Below are positions 7,571-17,206 of a stretch of 64,000 bases of DNA, piece by piece (positions within the stretch are counted from its first letter, which is position 1; each line of letters starts with the position of its first letter). Location of the stretch: positions 1,302,001-1,366,000 of the forward strand of contig NZ_AP025172.1 in assembly GCF_003402535.2 (NCBI RefSeq), written 5' to 3'. The stretch is from Cupriavidus sp. P-10. GTDB taxonomy: Bacteria; Pseudomonadota; Gammaproteobacteria; Burkholderiales; Burkholderiaceae. The notes below the pieces were generated by a model. That model did not search any database. It saw only the letters and a list, made by a program, of their open reading frames with translations, and was not told the origin of the DNA. The translations under genes were made by a program, and so were the position numbers.

Positions 7571-8884
7571 TTATCGCAGCGGCACGCCGCGCGTTTCTGG
7601 CATCTTGCAAAACGTCACCAGCGTGACGAAGGCGCCGCAGCCCACATAGAGGAAGAACCACCCCTCCTGCCCGCGCGACGACAGCCACGTCAGCAGGTAC
7701 GGCGTGGTGCCGCCAACCAGCGCGACCACCAGGTTGTAGGCGGCACCGATGCCCACGCCGCGAACCTGCGTATCGAACCACTCGGCCATGATCGACGGCG
7801 CGATCGACGCATACAGCACGTACGTCAGCATCCCGAAGCACTCGATCAGCAGCAGCGTCCGGAAGTCCGCATTGAGCAGCGACACCACCGGGTACAGGAA
7901 CAGCAAATTGGCCAGCGCAAAGGCGATGAGCTGCGGCCGCCGCCCCAGCCTGTCCGACAGCGCTCCGCACAGCGGCAGCGCGAGCATGAACAGCGCGATG
8001 GCGATCGCGCTCGCCTGGAACGCGACTTCAGGCGTGACACCGCCCTTGCGTATGGCGTAGACCGGCATGTAGCTGACGAAGAGGTAGAAGCTGAACGCCG
8101 GCAACACGGTGCTGCCCATCAGCCGCAGCATCGCGCCGCGGTGGTGCTGCCAGACCCAGCCCAGCGAGCGGCGCCGGACCTCTCCCGCCGCCTTCAGCCG
8201 GGTGAAGGCCTGCGTCTCGTCGACCCCGTGGCGCAGCCAGAAGCCGAACAGCGAGCCGCAGCCGCCGAGGAAGAACGGGATGCGCCAGCCGTATTCATGC
8301 AACGCTTCGGGGGTCATGTAGCGCGTCATCAGCCAGGCCATCCCGGACGCCAGCAGCAGCCCGGCGGCAATGCTGAAGTAGAGGAAGCTGCCGTAGAAGC
8401 CGCGCCTGGCCGGCGGTGCCGATTCGGTCAGGTAGGTCGTGGCCGCGCCATATTCACCGCCGACCGACAGGCCCTGCACCATGCGCGCAACCGTCATCAG
8501 TACGGGTGCCCAGATGCCGATCTGTGCATATGTCGGCAGGATCGCGATCACGAACGACGAGCCCGCCATCATCATGATGCACAGCGTCAGCGCACTACGC
8601 CGTCCGTAGCGGTCGGAGAACGCACCGATCAGCCAGCCACCCAACGGGCGCATGAAGAATCCGATCGCGAACACGGCAAACGTCGACAGCAAGGCGGCCG
8701 TGCTGTCCTGCCCGGGAAAGAACTGCTTGCTGAAATAGACGGCGAATACCGTGTAGACCGACCAGTCGAACCATTCGACGGTGTTGCCAATGCTGCCGGC
8801 GAAGATGGTCCGCACGGCTGTGCGGCGCGCGGGGGCGCGCGGGGCTTGCGCCAGTTCCTGCGCCTGGCTGGTCTGCATTTCCAT
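7571..8884 (-). CDS. MFS transporter, metabolite:H+ symporter (MHS) type
   Basis: A 437-residue, about 12-helix inner-membrane protein. The N-terminal segment RTIFAGSIGNTVEWFDWSVY and the loop GWLIGAFSDRYGRR are the signatures of the MHS family (relatives of KgtP, ShiA and ProP). GEYGAATTYLTE and the central RRRSLGWVW loop follow. It should import an organic acid or zwitterion with protons. It lies between the alpha/beta hydrolase and the cupin dioxygenase genes, all on the minus strand with about 100-130 base gaps, so these three probably form one catabolic unit. Confidence 0.85.
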   Translation of the reverse strand: MEMQTSQAQELAQAPRAPARRTAVRTIFAGSIGNTVEWFDWSVYTVFAVYFSKQFFPGQDSTAALLSTFAVFAIGFFMRPLGGWLIGAFSDRYGRRSALTLCIMMMAGSSFVIAILPTYAQIGIWAPVLMTVARMVQGLSVGGEYGAATTYLTESAPPARRGFYGSFLYFSIAAGLLLASGMAWLMTRYMTPEALHEYGWRIPFFLGGCGSLFGFWLRHGVDETQAFTRLKAAGEVRRRSLGWVWQHHRGAMLRLMGSTVLPAFSFYLFVSYMPVYAIRKGGVTPEVAFQASAIAIALFMLALPLCGALSDRLGRRPQLIAFALANLLFLYPVVSLLNADFRTLLLIECFGMLTYVLYASIAPSIMAEWFDTQVRGVGIGAAYNLVVALVGGTTPYLLTWLSSRGQEGWFFLYVGCGAFVTLVTFCKMPETRGVPLR

Positions 8885-9011
8885 ATTGTCTCCGCGGGTC
8901 CTTGCTCGGTGTCGTCAAGGTCCTCTGTGTTGTCGCGCGCGGCCGCCGCCGCGCGTGCTTGTCGTGATGCCGTAGGGATGCCGTCGTATTGCCGGGGCGG
9001 CGATGCGCGCC

Positions 9012-9545
9012 TCAGCGGATCAGCTTGTCGAGGTCGCGCTGGTCCAGGCCGTTCTCTTCGTAGTGCCGCCGCGCGGCGTTGAGCTTGGTGAAGACATCCT
9101 CGTGGCCGATGATGTTGCCGTCCTCGAGATAGATGTAGCCCGCCATGGCGTGGAACCAGGTGACCATTTCGGGCACGTCGTCCGGCACCACCAGCGTATG
9201 GGTCTCCCCGGGCGGCTCCATGATGAAAGAGCCTTCGGTGTACATCTCTTCATGCTCCAGATAGAACCAGCGACCCTTGAGAACGACGGCGTGCACCGCG
9301 CCGAAGTGCTTGTGGCAAGACAGCACCCCGGACTTACGGACGCGCAGCAGATTGACGTAATATCCTTGCGTCACGCCAAGGCACAGCGGCAAAAACGAAA
9401 CGCCATCGGCCTGCGAGATCCATCGGATATCGTCGATGTCGGTCAGGTTGCCGAAAAAGATGTCAGGGCGCGCGTCAGGCGGCAGCGGGTTCACCGCGGC
9501 TTGCACGCCGCGGGGATTGTGGAATTTGCGCGAATACACTTGCAC
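9012..9545 (-). CDS. Cupin dioxygenase like 2,4'-dihydroxyacetophenone dioxygenase
   Basis: A single-domain cupin of the 2,4'-dihydroxyacetophenone dioxygenase family. From a GTG at 9545, preceded by AAAGGAG with a six-base gap, it is 177 residues, about the known size of that enzyme. Upstream ATGs at 9611 and 9662 would add 22 or 39 residues without a visible ribosome site. Likely iron ligands are His78 and His80 (SCHKHFG) and His116 (PGETHTL), with Glu97 nearby. The characterised homologue uses Fe(II) and O2 to cleave the side chain of 2,4'-dihydroxyacetophenone to 4-hydroxybenzoate and formate. The true substrate here is not established. Confidence 0.7.
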   Translation of the reverse strand: MQVYSRKFHNPRGVQAAVNPLPPDARPDIFFGNLTDIDDIRWISQADGVSFLPLCLGVTQGYYVNLLRVRKSGVLSCHKHFGAVHAVVLKGRWFYLEHEEMYTEGSFIMEPPGETHTLVVPDDVPEMVTWFHAMAGYIYLEDGNIIGHEDVFTKLNAARRHYEENGLDQRDLDKLIR

Positions 9546-9704
9546 AGCGAGCTCCTTTGAGTGGGTACCGGACCCTGGCCAGGCAGGGTTGAGCGCATTG
9601 TGTTTCGCCATCACGCCGCGAACCAGCACCGCGGCGGAATAGCCGCTGTGACACGCCGGCACAGGTTGCGCTGCCGCAGTGCATCGACAATTGCGGATTA
9701 CCAG

Positions 9705-10637
9705 ATGGATGCAGGCAGGGGCAACAGGACCGTGGACAGATACTCAGAGCTCGTCGCATTCCTGCAGTCGGCACGCAGCCGCAGCTTTTCCGCGGCCGCG
9801 CGCAATCTCGACCTCACGCCGTCGGCGGTCAGCAAGCTGGTGGCGCGACTGGAGACGCGGCTCGGCGTGCGCCTGTTCGTGCGCCAGGGTCGCACGGTGG
9901 CGTTGACCGAAGAGGGACAGCGCTATCTGCCCAGCGCCGAGAGGGTGGTGGAAGCGATGGCCGATGCCGAAGCGCACGGCGAAGCGCTTGGCGAAGCGCT
10001 GCACGGCAGGATCCGCATCCACACCATGCTGACCTTCGCGCGGCACCAGATCGTGCCGTGGCTGCCGCAATTCCTGCAAGCACACCCGGGACTGTCGGTG
10101 GAATTCCATATTGCGCCGCAGTATGAAGACGCCTTCGACAAAGGCGTCGATATCGCCATCCATAGCGGCGCCCTGCCCAGCTCATCGCGCGTGGCGCGCA
10201 AGATCGCGTCGAGCCGGTGGATCGTCTGCGCCGCGCCCGCCTACCTGGCGCGGCATGGCACGCCGGAGACGCCAGACGATCTGCAGCAGCACACCTGCGT
10301 CGGCTTCAGCTTTGTCAGTGAATGGAACGTGTGGCCGTTCCGAGCCATGGACGGCACGACCTACGGCGTGCGGCCGGCCAGCGTTGTCGACACCACGCAG
10401 GGCGAGATCGCGCGCGACCTCGCGCTCGGCGGCTTCGGCATCGTACGGCTGGCCGAGTTCCATATCGGCGTGGATCTGCGCGCCGGCCGCCTGGTGCCAG
10501 TGCTGGAGTCTTACCAGGATCCGGCCAAGGAGCCGCTTTACCTGGTCTACCCCAACCGCAAGCATCTCAGCCCGCGCGTCAAGGTCTTCTGCGATACCTT
10601 GACCGAACGGATGGCGGCGCAGCCCTGGGCGCGGTAG
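9705..10637 (+). CDS. LysR-family regulator (CrgA/AaeR-like type)
   Basis: A 310-residue LTTR. The HTH covers YSELVAFLQSARSRSFSAAA to LTPSAVSKLVARLE, followed by LGVRLFVRQGR. The effector-domain style (HTMLTFARHQIVPWLPQFL, FDKGVDIAIHSGAL) is that of the subfamily whose members often repress divergent oxidoreductase or transporter genes. The start at 9705 is chosen; a GTG at 9733 is an alternative. It is divergent from the cupin dioxygenase gene, which makes it the probable regulator of the dioxygenase-transporter-hydrolase unit. Confidence 0.8.
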   Translation: MDAGRGNRTVDRYSELVAFLQSARSRSFSAAARNLDLTPSAVSKLVARLETRLGVRLFVRQGRTVALTEEGQRYLPSAERVVEAMADAEAHGEALGEALHGRIRIHTMLTFARHQIVPWLPQFLQAHPGLSVEFHIAPQYEDAFDKGVDIAIHSGALPSSSRVARKIASSRWIVCAAPAYLARHGTPETPDDLQQHTCVGFSFVSEWNVWPFRAMDGTTYGVRPASVVDTTQGEIARDLALGGFGIVRLAEFHIGVDLRAGRLVPVLESYQDPAKEPLYLVYPNRKHLSPRVKVFCDTLTERMAAQPWAR

Positions 10638-10649
10638 CGCCCGGCGGCA

Positions 10650-11435
10650 TCACTCCGCGCGCGCCGCCGCGCGGTGCGGAGAAGCCACCGGCGACTGCAG
10701 GTCGAGCTTGGCGGCCTGGTAGCCGCGCCGGAAATCCTGCACGTGTTTCTCCATCCAGGCTTCGGCGCCATCCTCATCGCCGGCGCGGATCGCGGCAACG
10801 ATGGTCTTATGCGCCTCCAGCAGCCGCTTGCCCGCCACTGGCACGCGCGTCATCACGGCGGCGAATGCCGGATAGAAAAGCCGGCTGAGCGGTTCGCGGG
10901 CCAGCACCAGCGCGCGATTGCCGCTCATGCCGGCGACGATGCCGTGGAACTCGATATCCAGTTCCACCAGGCTCTCGCCTGCCTTCAACGCGAGCTCGGT
11001 CCTGCGCAGGTTGTCGTCGAGCCGCTCCAGCGCTTCGGGCGTCGCGCGCGCCGCGGCCAGGCGTGCCATCGGCGGCTCCAGCACCGACATGGCCTGCCAT
11101 AGCTCGTCGAAGACGATCTCGTGCAGCACCAGTGCGCGCTCCAGTTGCTTGCCGACCTCGGCTTCTGAGGGCCGCGTCACGACCATTTTCTTGGCATGCT
11201 CGCGGCGCACCAGGTTGGCTTCCTCCAGCACGCGGATGCCTTCGCGCACCGTGGACCGGTTGACGCCGAACATCTCGCACAACTTCGCTTCAGTCGGCAG
11301 CGGATCGCCTTCGCGCAGGCGGCCGTCGAGGATGCGTTCGATCATGGCCTCGGCTAGCACCCGGTAGGCCGGGACGGTGCGGATCTTTTCGAATGCGGCT
11401 TCCAACGCGGTTTCCTTATCTGGGCCGGCGTGCAC
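10650..11435 (-). CDS. GntR-family regulator, FadR/FCD subfamily
   Basis: A 261-residue regulator. The N-terminal winged HTH contains GDPLPTEAKLCEMFGVNRST and VREGIRVLEE. The C-terminal all-helical FCD domain holds metal-type residues (Asp and His in LDIEFHGIVAGMSGN and the EAHKTIVAAI helix). FCD regulators bind small organic acids or acyl compounds and usually repress divergent catabolic operons. It is divergent from the binding-protein gene at 11602, and the gap carries two TNGTNNNACNA operators, one of which overlaps that gene's promoter. Repression relieved by the pathway substrate is the likely mode. Confidence 0.85.
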   Translation of the reverse strand: MHAGPDKETALEAAFEKIRTVPAYRVLAEAMIERILDGRLREGDPLPTEAKLCEMFGVNRSTVREGIRVLEEANLVRREHAKKMVVTRPSEAEVGKQLERALVLHEIVFDELWQAMSVLEPPMARLAAARATPEALERLDDNLRRTELALKAGESLVELDIEFHGIVAGMSGNRALVLAREPLSRLFYPAFAAVMTRVPVAGKRLLEAHKTIVAAIRAGDEDGAEAWMEKHVQDFRRGYQAAKLDLQSPVASPHRAAARAE

Positions 11436-11447
11436 CGGCTGGTCTCA

Positions 11448-11458
11448 TTGTCTGACCA
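11448..11458. promoter_or_regulatory. GntR/FCD operator 1
   Basis: TTGTCTGACCA fits the FadR-subfamily consensus TNGTNNNACNA and sits 13 bases upstream of the GntR start codon, where binding would repress the regulator's own transcript. A wider dyad GTCTGA-CCA-TCAGAC spans 11450-11464. Confidence 0.6.
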
Positions 11459-11502
11459 TCAGACTATTCAATCACTTCTCCGCTGTCAAACCTCACCAGC
11501 CC

Positions 11503-11530
11503 TTGACAACGAAAAAGTGGCTGCTATTCT
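11503..11530 (+). promoter_or_regulatory. Sigma-70-type promoter for the acyl-CoA operon
   Basis: TTGACA (11503-11508), a 16-base spacer and TATTCT (11525-11530) form a near-consensus promoter about 70 bases upstream of the binding-protein start at 11602. Operator 2 begins three bases after the -10 box. Confidence 0.65.
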
Positions 11531-11532
11531 GA

Positions 11533-11543
11533 TTGTCAGACAA
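11533..11543. promoter_or_regulatory. GntR/FCD operator 2
   Basis: TTGTCAGACAA is a perfect TNGTNNNACNA dyad placed at the expected transcription start of the downstream operon. A repressor bound here would block initiation. It shares the TGTC/GACA arms with operator 1, 85 bases away. Confidence 0.65.
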
Positions 11544-11601
11544 ACCGACAGACGTTCGGTCCACACCCACCGGCCGCTTCACCGGCCAGGAGAGGAGACA
11601 A

Positions 11602-12849
11602 ATGCAACGCAAACCACTCACCACAGCGGTGGCGTGGGCGCTGGCGCTCGCTCTGCCGCCCGCGCTGGCGCAAAAGTCCGCCACGCCACCCGCCACCCCA
11701 CCTCTCATTTCCGAGAACGAGGTGCGCATCGGCGTCCTCACCGACTTGTCGGGGATCTACTCCGACCTGTCCGGTTCAGGCTCCGTGCTGGCCGCGAAAA
11801 TGGCGGTGGAAGACTTCAAGGCCAGCGCCAAGCCATCATTCGCGATCCGCCTGGTTTCGGCCGACCACCAGAACAAGCCTGACATCGCGTCGACCAAGGC
11901 GCGCGCGTGGTTCGACGAAGACAAGGTCGACATGATCGTCGACTTGCCCGCGTCCTCGGCATCGCTTGCCGCGGTCAAGCTGGCCAGGGAAAAGCAGCGG
12001 CTAGTGATCGTGTCCAGCGGCGCCTCGACCCGCATCACCAACGAGGACTGCACGCCCACGGCACTGCACTGGACCTATGACACCTACGCGCTCGCGACCG
12101 GCACCGCCCGGGCCGTGCTCAAGCGCGGCGGCGACAGCTGGTACTTCATCACCGCCGACTACGCCGGCGGCCGCGCGCTGGAGAAGGACGCATCCGAGGT
12201 GGTTATCGCCGGCGGCGGCAAGGTCGTCGGGCGCTCGACGCACCCGTTCCCGGGCTCGGACTTTTCGTCCTACCTGCTGGCCGCGCAGGCCTCCAAGGCC
12301 AAGGTGATCGCGCTGGCCAATGCCGGCAATGACACCACCAACACCATCAAGCAGGCGGCAGACTTCGGCATCACGCGCAAGCAGACCATGGCGGCGACGC
12401 TGATGTTCATTACCGACGTACACAGCCTTGGCCTCGACAAAGCGCAGGGCATGTTCCTGACGGAAGGCTTCTACTGGGATCTGGACGAGCAGACGCGCGC
12501 CTGGTCCAAGCGCTTCCATGCGGTGCAGAAGCGCATGCCGACGATGGCGCAGGCCGGCGTCTACTCCGCGGTGCTGCACTACCTGAAGTCGGTGCAGGCC
12601 GCCGGCAGCGACGATTCGATGACCGTGGTGAAAAAGATGCGCGAGCTTCCCGTCGCCGACATGTTCGCGCGCAACGGCAAGCTGCGCGAAGACGGACGCA
12701 TGGTGCACGACATGTACCTGCTGCAGGTGAAGACGCCCGCCGAGTCGAAGTATCCGTGGGACTACTACCACGTGCGGCAGGTAATCCCCGGCGACCAGGC
12801 GTTCCTGCCGCTCGCCAGGTCGACCTGCGCCGGCGCGCGCAAGGAGTAA
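11602..12849 (+). CDS. Branched-chain-type ABC transporter substrate-binding protein
   Basis: A 415-residue periplasmic binding protein of the LivJ/HAAT class. The ATG at 11602 follows AGGAGA and starts a Sec signal peptide ending near ALAQ. The mature part opens with VRIGVLTDLSGIYSDLSG, and GASTRITNEDC and TADYAGGRALE follow. Such proteins in catabolic operons often bind aromatic or short acids. No permease or ATPase gene for it lies in the window, so it may work with a transporter encoded elsewhere or act in signalling. It is the first gene of the operon controlled by the GntR/FCD operators; the next gene starts four bases after its stop. Confidence 0.85.
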   Translation: MQRKPLTTAVAWALALALPPALAQKSATPPATPPLISENEVRIGVLTDLSGIYSDLSGSGSVLAAKMAVEDFKASAKPSFAIRLVSADHQNKPDIASTKARAWFDEDKVDMIVDLPASSASLAAVKLAREKQRLVIVSSGASTRITNEDCTPTALHWTYDTYALATGTARAVLKRGGDSWYFITADYAGGRALEKDASEVVIAGGGKVVGRSTHPFPGSDFSSYLLAAQASKAKVIALANAGNDTTNTIKQAADFGITRKQTMAATLMFITDVHSLGLDKAQGMFLTEGFYWDLDEQTRAWSKRFHAVQKRMPTMAQAGVYSAVLHYLKSVQAAGSDDSMTVVKKMRELPVADMFARNGKLREDGRMVHDMYLLQVKTPAESKYPWDYYHVRQVIPGDQAFLPLARSTCAGARKE

Positions 12850-12853
12850 GGCC

Positions 12854-13963
12854 GTGGCGACGATCCTCCCCGCCGCGCCGCGTCCACACCCGCAAGCGGA
12901 TGCGGAACTGCCCGGCTTCCGTCCGCGCGGCCAGACCGTGCCGCTCGACTGGGCCCGGCTGCGCCGGTATCTCGCGGGGCTCGGCCATGAGCTGGACCTG
13001 TCGGAGATGCCAAGGCAGTTTGCCGGCGGCCTGGCGAACCTCAACTACCTGATCCGCCTGGACGGGCAGCCGTGCGTGCTGCGGCGCCCGCCGCCCGGCC
13101 CGCTGCCACCCGGCGCCAACGACATGGCGCGCGAGCATCGCGTGCTCAGCAGCCGGCTGTGGCTGCGCTTCCCACAGGCGCCGCGCAGCCTGTTGTACTG
13201 CGTCGATCCCGATGTCCTGGGCGCCCACTTCCTGGTGATGGAGTACCGGCCGGGCCTGACCATCGGCGCCGACCTGCCGCCGTGGCTGGACAGCCGCGTC
13301 GCCGGGCCGCGGCTTGCCCGCACGCTGGTCGACCTGCTGGTGCAGCTGCACGGCACCGACGCCGCCGAGGTCGGCCTGGATCACCTTGGCAAACCCGAGG
13401 GCTTCCTTTCCCGCGCGATCGATGGCTGGACGCGCCGCGCCGAAGCCCTCGACGGCGCGGCGCCTGGCATCGCCGTGCGCGAGCTGTCGCAGTGGCTGCG
13501 CACGCATTGCCCGCCGGACGCCAGGGCGACGCTGCTGCACTGCGACTTCAAGCTCGACAACATCGTGCTCGATCCCGCGACCCTGCGCCCGCGCGCCGTG
13601 CTGGACTGGGACATGGCCACGCGTGGCCACCCGCTGTTCGACCTGGCCACGCTGCTCAGCTACTGGACCGAGCCGGGCGACCCCGACGCCGTGCGCGAAC
13701 TTCGGCAGATGCCGACCACCGCGCCGGGCTTCCCGTCGCGCGCGCAGGTCGCCGAAGCCTATCGCCGCGGCACCGGCTGCGACCTGTCGGACCTGCCGTT
13801 CCATCGCGTGCTGGCGATGTTCAAACTGGGCGTGGTCTTCCTGCAGTTGCATGCGCGCTTTCTCGCAGGCGCCACCACCGAGCCCCGTTATGCCCGCTTC
13901 GGTCACATCGGCCGTTCGATCCTGGATTTCACGCACGACATCGCGCGCGGACGCGCGAGCTAA
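12854..13963 (+). CDS. Phosphotransferase (APH) family protein, ACAD10/11-kinase-like
   Basis: A 369-residue protein with the aminoglycoside-phosphotransferase kinase fold: FAGGLANLNYLIRLDGQPCV (nucleotide loop and Lys/Arg strand), catalytic loop LLHCDFKLDNIVLD with Asp and Asn, and metal-binding AVLDWDMATRGHP. It resembles the kinase domain of mammalian ACAD10/11 and the bacterial proteins encoded next to acyl-CoA dehydrogenases. In ACAD10/11-type systems this kinase phosphorylates 4-hydroxyacyl-CoA so that the dehydrogenase partner can remove the phosphate. The next gene is an acyl-CoA dehydrogenase, so a similar 4-hydroxy-acid route is plausible here. The drug-resistance annotation often given to this fold is not supported. 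Confidence 0.75.
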   Translation: MATILPAAPRPHPQADAELPGFRPRGQTVPLDWARLRRYLAGLGHELDLSEMPRQFAGGLANLNYLIRLDGQPCVLRRPPPGPLPPGANDMAREHRVLSSRLWLRFPQAPRSLLYCVDPDVLGAHFLVMEYRPGLTIGADLPPWLDSRVAGPRLARTLVDLLVQLHGTDAAEVGLDHLGKPEGFLSRAIDGWTRRAEALDGAAPGIAVRELSQWLRTHCPPDARATLLHCDFKLDNIVLDPATLRPRAVLDWDMATRGHPLFDLATLLSYWTEPGDPDAVRELRQMPTTAPGFPSRAQVAEAYRRGTGCDLSDLPFHRVLAMFKLGVVFLQLHARFLAGATTEPRYARFGHIGRSILDFTHDIARGRAS

Positions 13964-14000
13964 GGCGGACAAGCACATCCGCAATACGGAGACAAGCCAG

Positions 14001-15172
<1,172 letters not shown>

Positions 15173-15173
<1 letters not shown>

Positions 15174-15946
15174 TGACCAACTATGCAACGCTGTTCGACC
15201 TGCGCGGCAAGGTTGCCGTGGTGACCGGCGGCGGCCGCGGCATCGGCCGCGCGATCGCGCAAGCACTCGCGGCACACGGCGCCGCCGTGGCGGTTTGCGG
15301 TCGCACCGCCGGCAAGCTGGCCGACGTGACCGACACCATCGCCAGCCACGGCGGCCAGGCGCTGGCGGTCACCGCCGACGTGGCCATCGACGACGACATC
15401 CGGCGCCTGCGCGACGCCGTGCTCGACCGCTTCGGGCAGATCGACATCCTCGTCAACAATGCCGGCATCGATCCGCACTATGCTTCGATGGAGCGCACCA
15501 CCGCGTCGGAATGGCACCAGATCCTGGATGTCAACCTGACTGGCGTCTATCGCTGCTGCCGGGAGTTGGGCGCCGCCATGCTGCCGCGCCGCGAGGGCGC
15601 GATCATCAATATCAGTTCCATCGCCGGGCATATCGGGCTGAAGCGGCAGGTGCCTTATGTGGCTTCCAAGGGCGGCGTGGAGCAACTGACCAAGGCGCTG
15701 GCCCACGACTGGGCCGAGCAAGGCATCCGCGTCAACGCCATAGCCTACGGCTTCGTGCATACCGACCTGACCGCTGGTGTGGTCACGCATCCGCATATCG
15801 GCGCGAAGCTGCTGTCGCGGATCCCGATGGGCCGGTTCGGCAGCCTGGCCGACGTGCCGGGTGCCGCGGTGTTCCTGGCGTCGCCCGCCGCCGCGTACGT
15901 CACCGGCCACAGCCTGCTGGTGGACGGCGGCTGGACCGCCACCTGA
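15173..15946 (+). CDS. SDR-family oxidoreductase
   Basis: A 257-residue classical short-chain dehydrogenase: cofactor loop TGGGRGIGRA, NNAG, catalytic Ser in ISSIAGHIG, Tyr and Lys in YVASKGG, and a C-terminal VTGHSLLVDGGW. The residue after the second beta strand (CGRT) suggests NADP(H) or NAD(H) use that cannot be decided. It probably oxidises the 3-hydroxyacyl intermediate produced after the acyl-CoA dehydrogenase step. It overlaps the previous gene by one base and precedes the CoA-transferase by 19 bases. Confidence 0.85.
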
Positions 15947-15965
15947 TAACTCCTGCGAGACCGCC

Positions 15966-17144
15966 ATGACCTCCGCGCTGGAAGGACTGAAGATTCTGGA
16001 CCTGACCCGCCTGCTGCCCGGTGCGTTCTGCACGCAGCTGCTTGCCGACTACGGCGCCGACGTGCTCAAGATCGAGCAACCCGGGCAAGGCGACTATAAC
16101 CGCCAGTTCGCCCCGATCCACAAGCAGGAATCCGGGTCGTTCCTGCTGCTCAACCGCAACAAGCGCAGCCTGACGCTTGATTTGAAGGCGCCCGAGGGCA
16201 AGGAGGTGTTCCTGCGGCTCGCGCGCGAGGCCGACGTCGTGGTGGAAGGCTTCCGCCCCGGCGTGATGGAGCGCCTGGGGCTGCATTACGATGTGCTGGC
16301 CGCAGACAATCCGCGCCTGGTGTATTGCGCGATCTCCGGCTACGGCCAGGACGGTCCGCGCGCGCAGGCGGCCGGGCACGACCTCAACTACATGGCGCTC
16401 ACCGGTGCGCTGCAGCTGTTCGGCACGCCCGAAACGGGGCCGATGGTGCCGGGGCTGTCGATCGCCGACGTCGGCGGCGGCTCGCTGATGGCGGCGGTCG
16501 GCATCCTGACCGCGCTGGCGGCGCGCGGTGCCAGCGGCCGCGGCCAGTTCGTCGATATCGCCATGACCGACGGCCTGGTGAGTTGGCTGTGCTATCACGC
16601 GGCGGACTACCTGTTCGGAGGCGTGGAGCCACGCGGGGGCGAGCGGCCGTTCATCGGCCAGGCGCCCTGCTACAACGTCTACCGCTGCGCCGATGACCGT
16701 CACCTGTCGCTCGGGATTATCGAGGCGCACTTCTGGCACCGCTTCTGCGACCTCATCGCCCGCCCGGACTTCAAGCCGATGCAATGGCCGACTGGCGAGG
16801 ACGCCCTGCTGCAGAAGGCTGTCCTGACCTCGGTATTTGGTGCCGAGCCACGCGATACGTGGGTGGAGCGTCTGGCGGGGTCGGATATTCCGGCCAGCCC
16901 CGTCAACGCCATGGCCGAGGCCTTCGACGACCCGCAGCTGCGTCATCGGGGCATGCTGCAGCATCTGGACCACCCGGTCGAAGGACGCATCCCGCAGCTC
17001 GGCTTCCCGATCAAGTTCTCCGCGTCGCCTGGCAGCATGCGGCTGCCGCCGCCGCGGCTGGGCGAGCACAATGAATCCGTGCTTGCCGGACTCGGCTATA
17101 CCGCCGACGAGATCGCGCACCTGCGCGAACGTGCCGTGATCTAG
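15966..17144 (+). CDS. CaiB/BaiF family (type III) CoA-transferase
   Basis: A 392-residue family III CoA-transferase: N-terminal LEGLKILDLTRLLPGAFCTQ, LLADYGADVLKIEQPGQGD, NRNKRSLTLDLK, GHDLNYMALTGAL, with the expected catalytic Asp in the GHDLNY block. These enzymes move CoA between acids without free acyl-CoA loss. In this operon it could activate the substrate at the expense of an end-product CoA thioester, alongside the separate AMP-dependent ligase that follows. The start at 15966 gives the usual MxxxLEGLKIL beginning. Confidence 0.85.
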   Translation: MTSALEGLKILDLTRLLPGAFCTQLLADYGADVLKIEQPGQGDYNRQFAPIHKQESGSFLLLNRNKRSLTLDLKAPEGKEVFLRLAREADVVVEGFRPGVMERLGLHYDVLAADNPRLVYCAISGYGQDGPRAQAAGHDLNYMALTGALQLFGTPETGPMVPGLSIADVGGGSLMAAVGILTALAARGASGRGQFVDIAMTDGLVSWLCYHAADYLFGGVEPRGGERPFIGQAPCYNVYRCADDRHLSLGIIEAHFWHRFCDLIARPDFKPMQWPTGEDALLQKAVLTSVFGAEPRDTWVERLAGSDIPASPVNAMAEAFDDPQLRHRGMLQHLDHPVEGRIPQLGFPIKFSASPGSMRLPPPRLGEHNESVLAGLGYTADEIAHLRERAVI

Positions 17145-17206
17145 CGCCGAACCTTTACCCGATGCCAATGCAGGCGGCGCCATCGCAGCGCCGCAGGAGA
17201 CAAGAA

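Noticed and set aside
7502..9082. 526-residue plus-strand frame opposite the MHS transporter
   Set aside because: It is the antisense of a clear 12-helix transporter; the translation is Arg/Gln/His-rich and matches no family.
12854..13963. Aminoglycoside resistance gene
   Set aside because: The APH fold is present, but the partner acyl-CoA dehydrogenase and the operon context fit ACAD10/11-type metabolism, not drug resistance.
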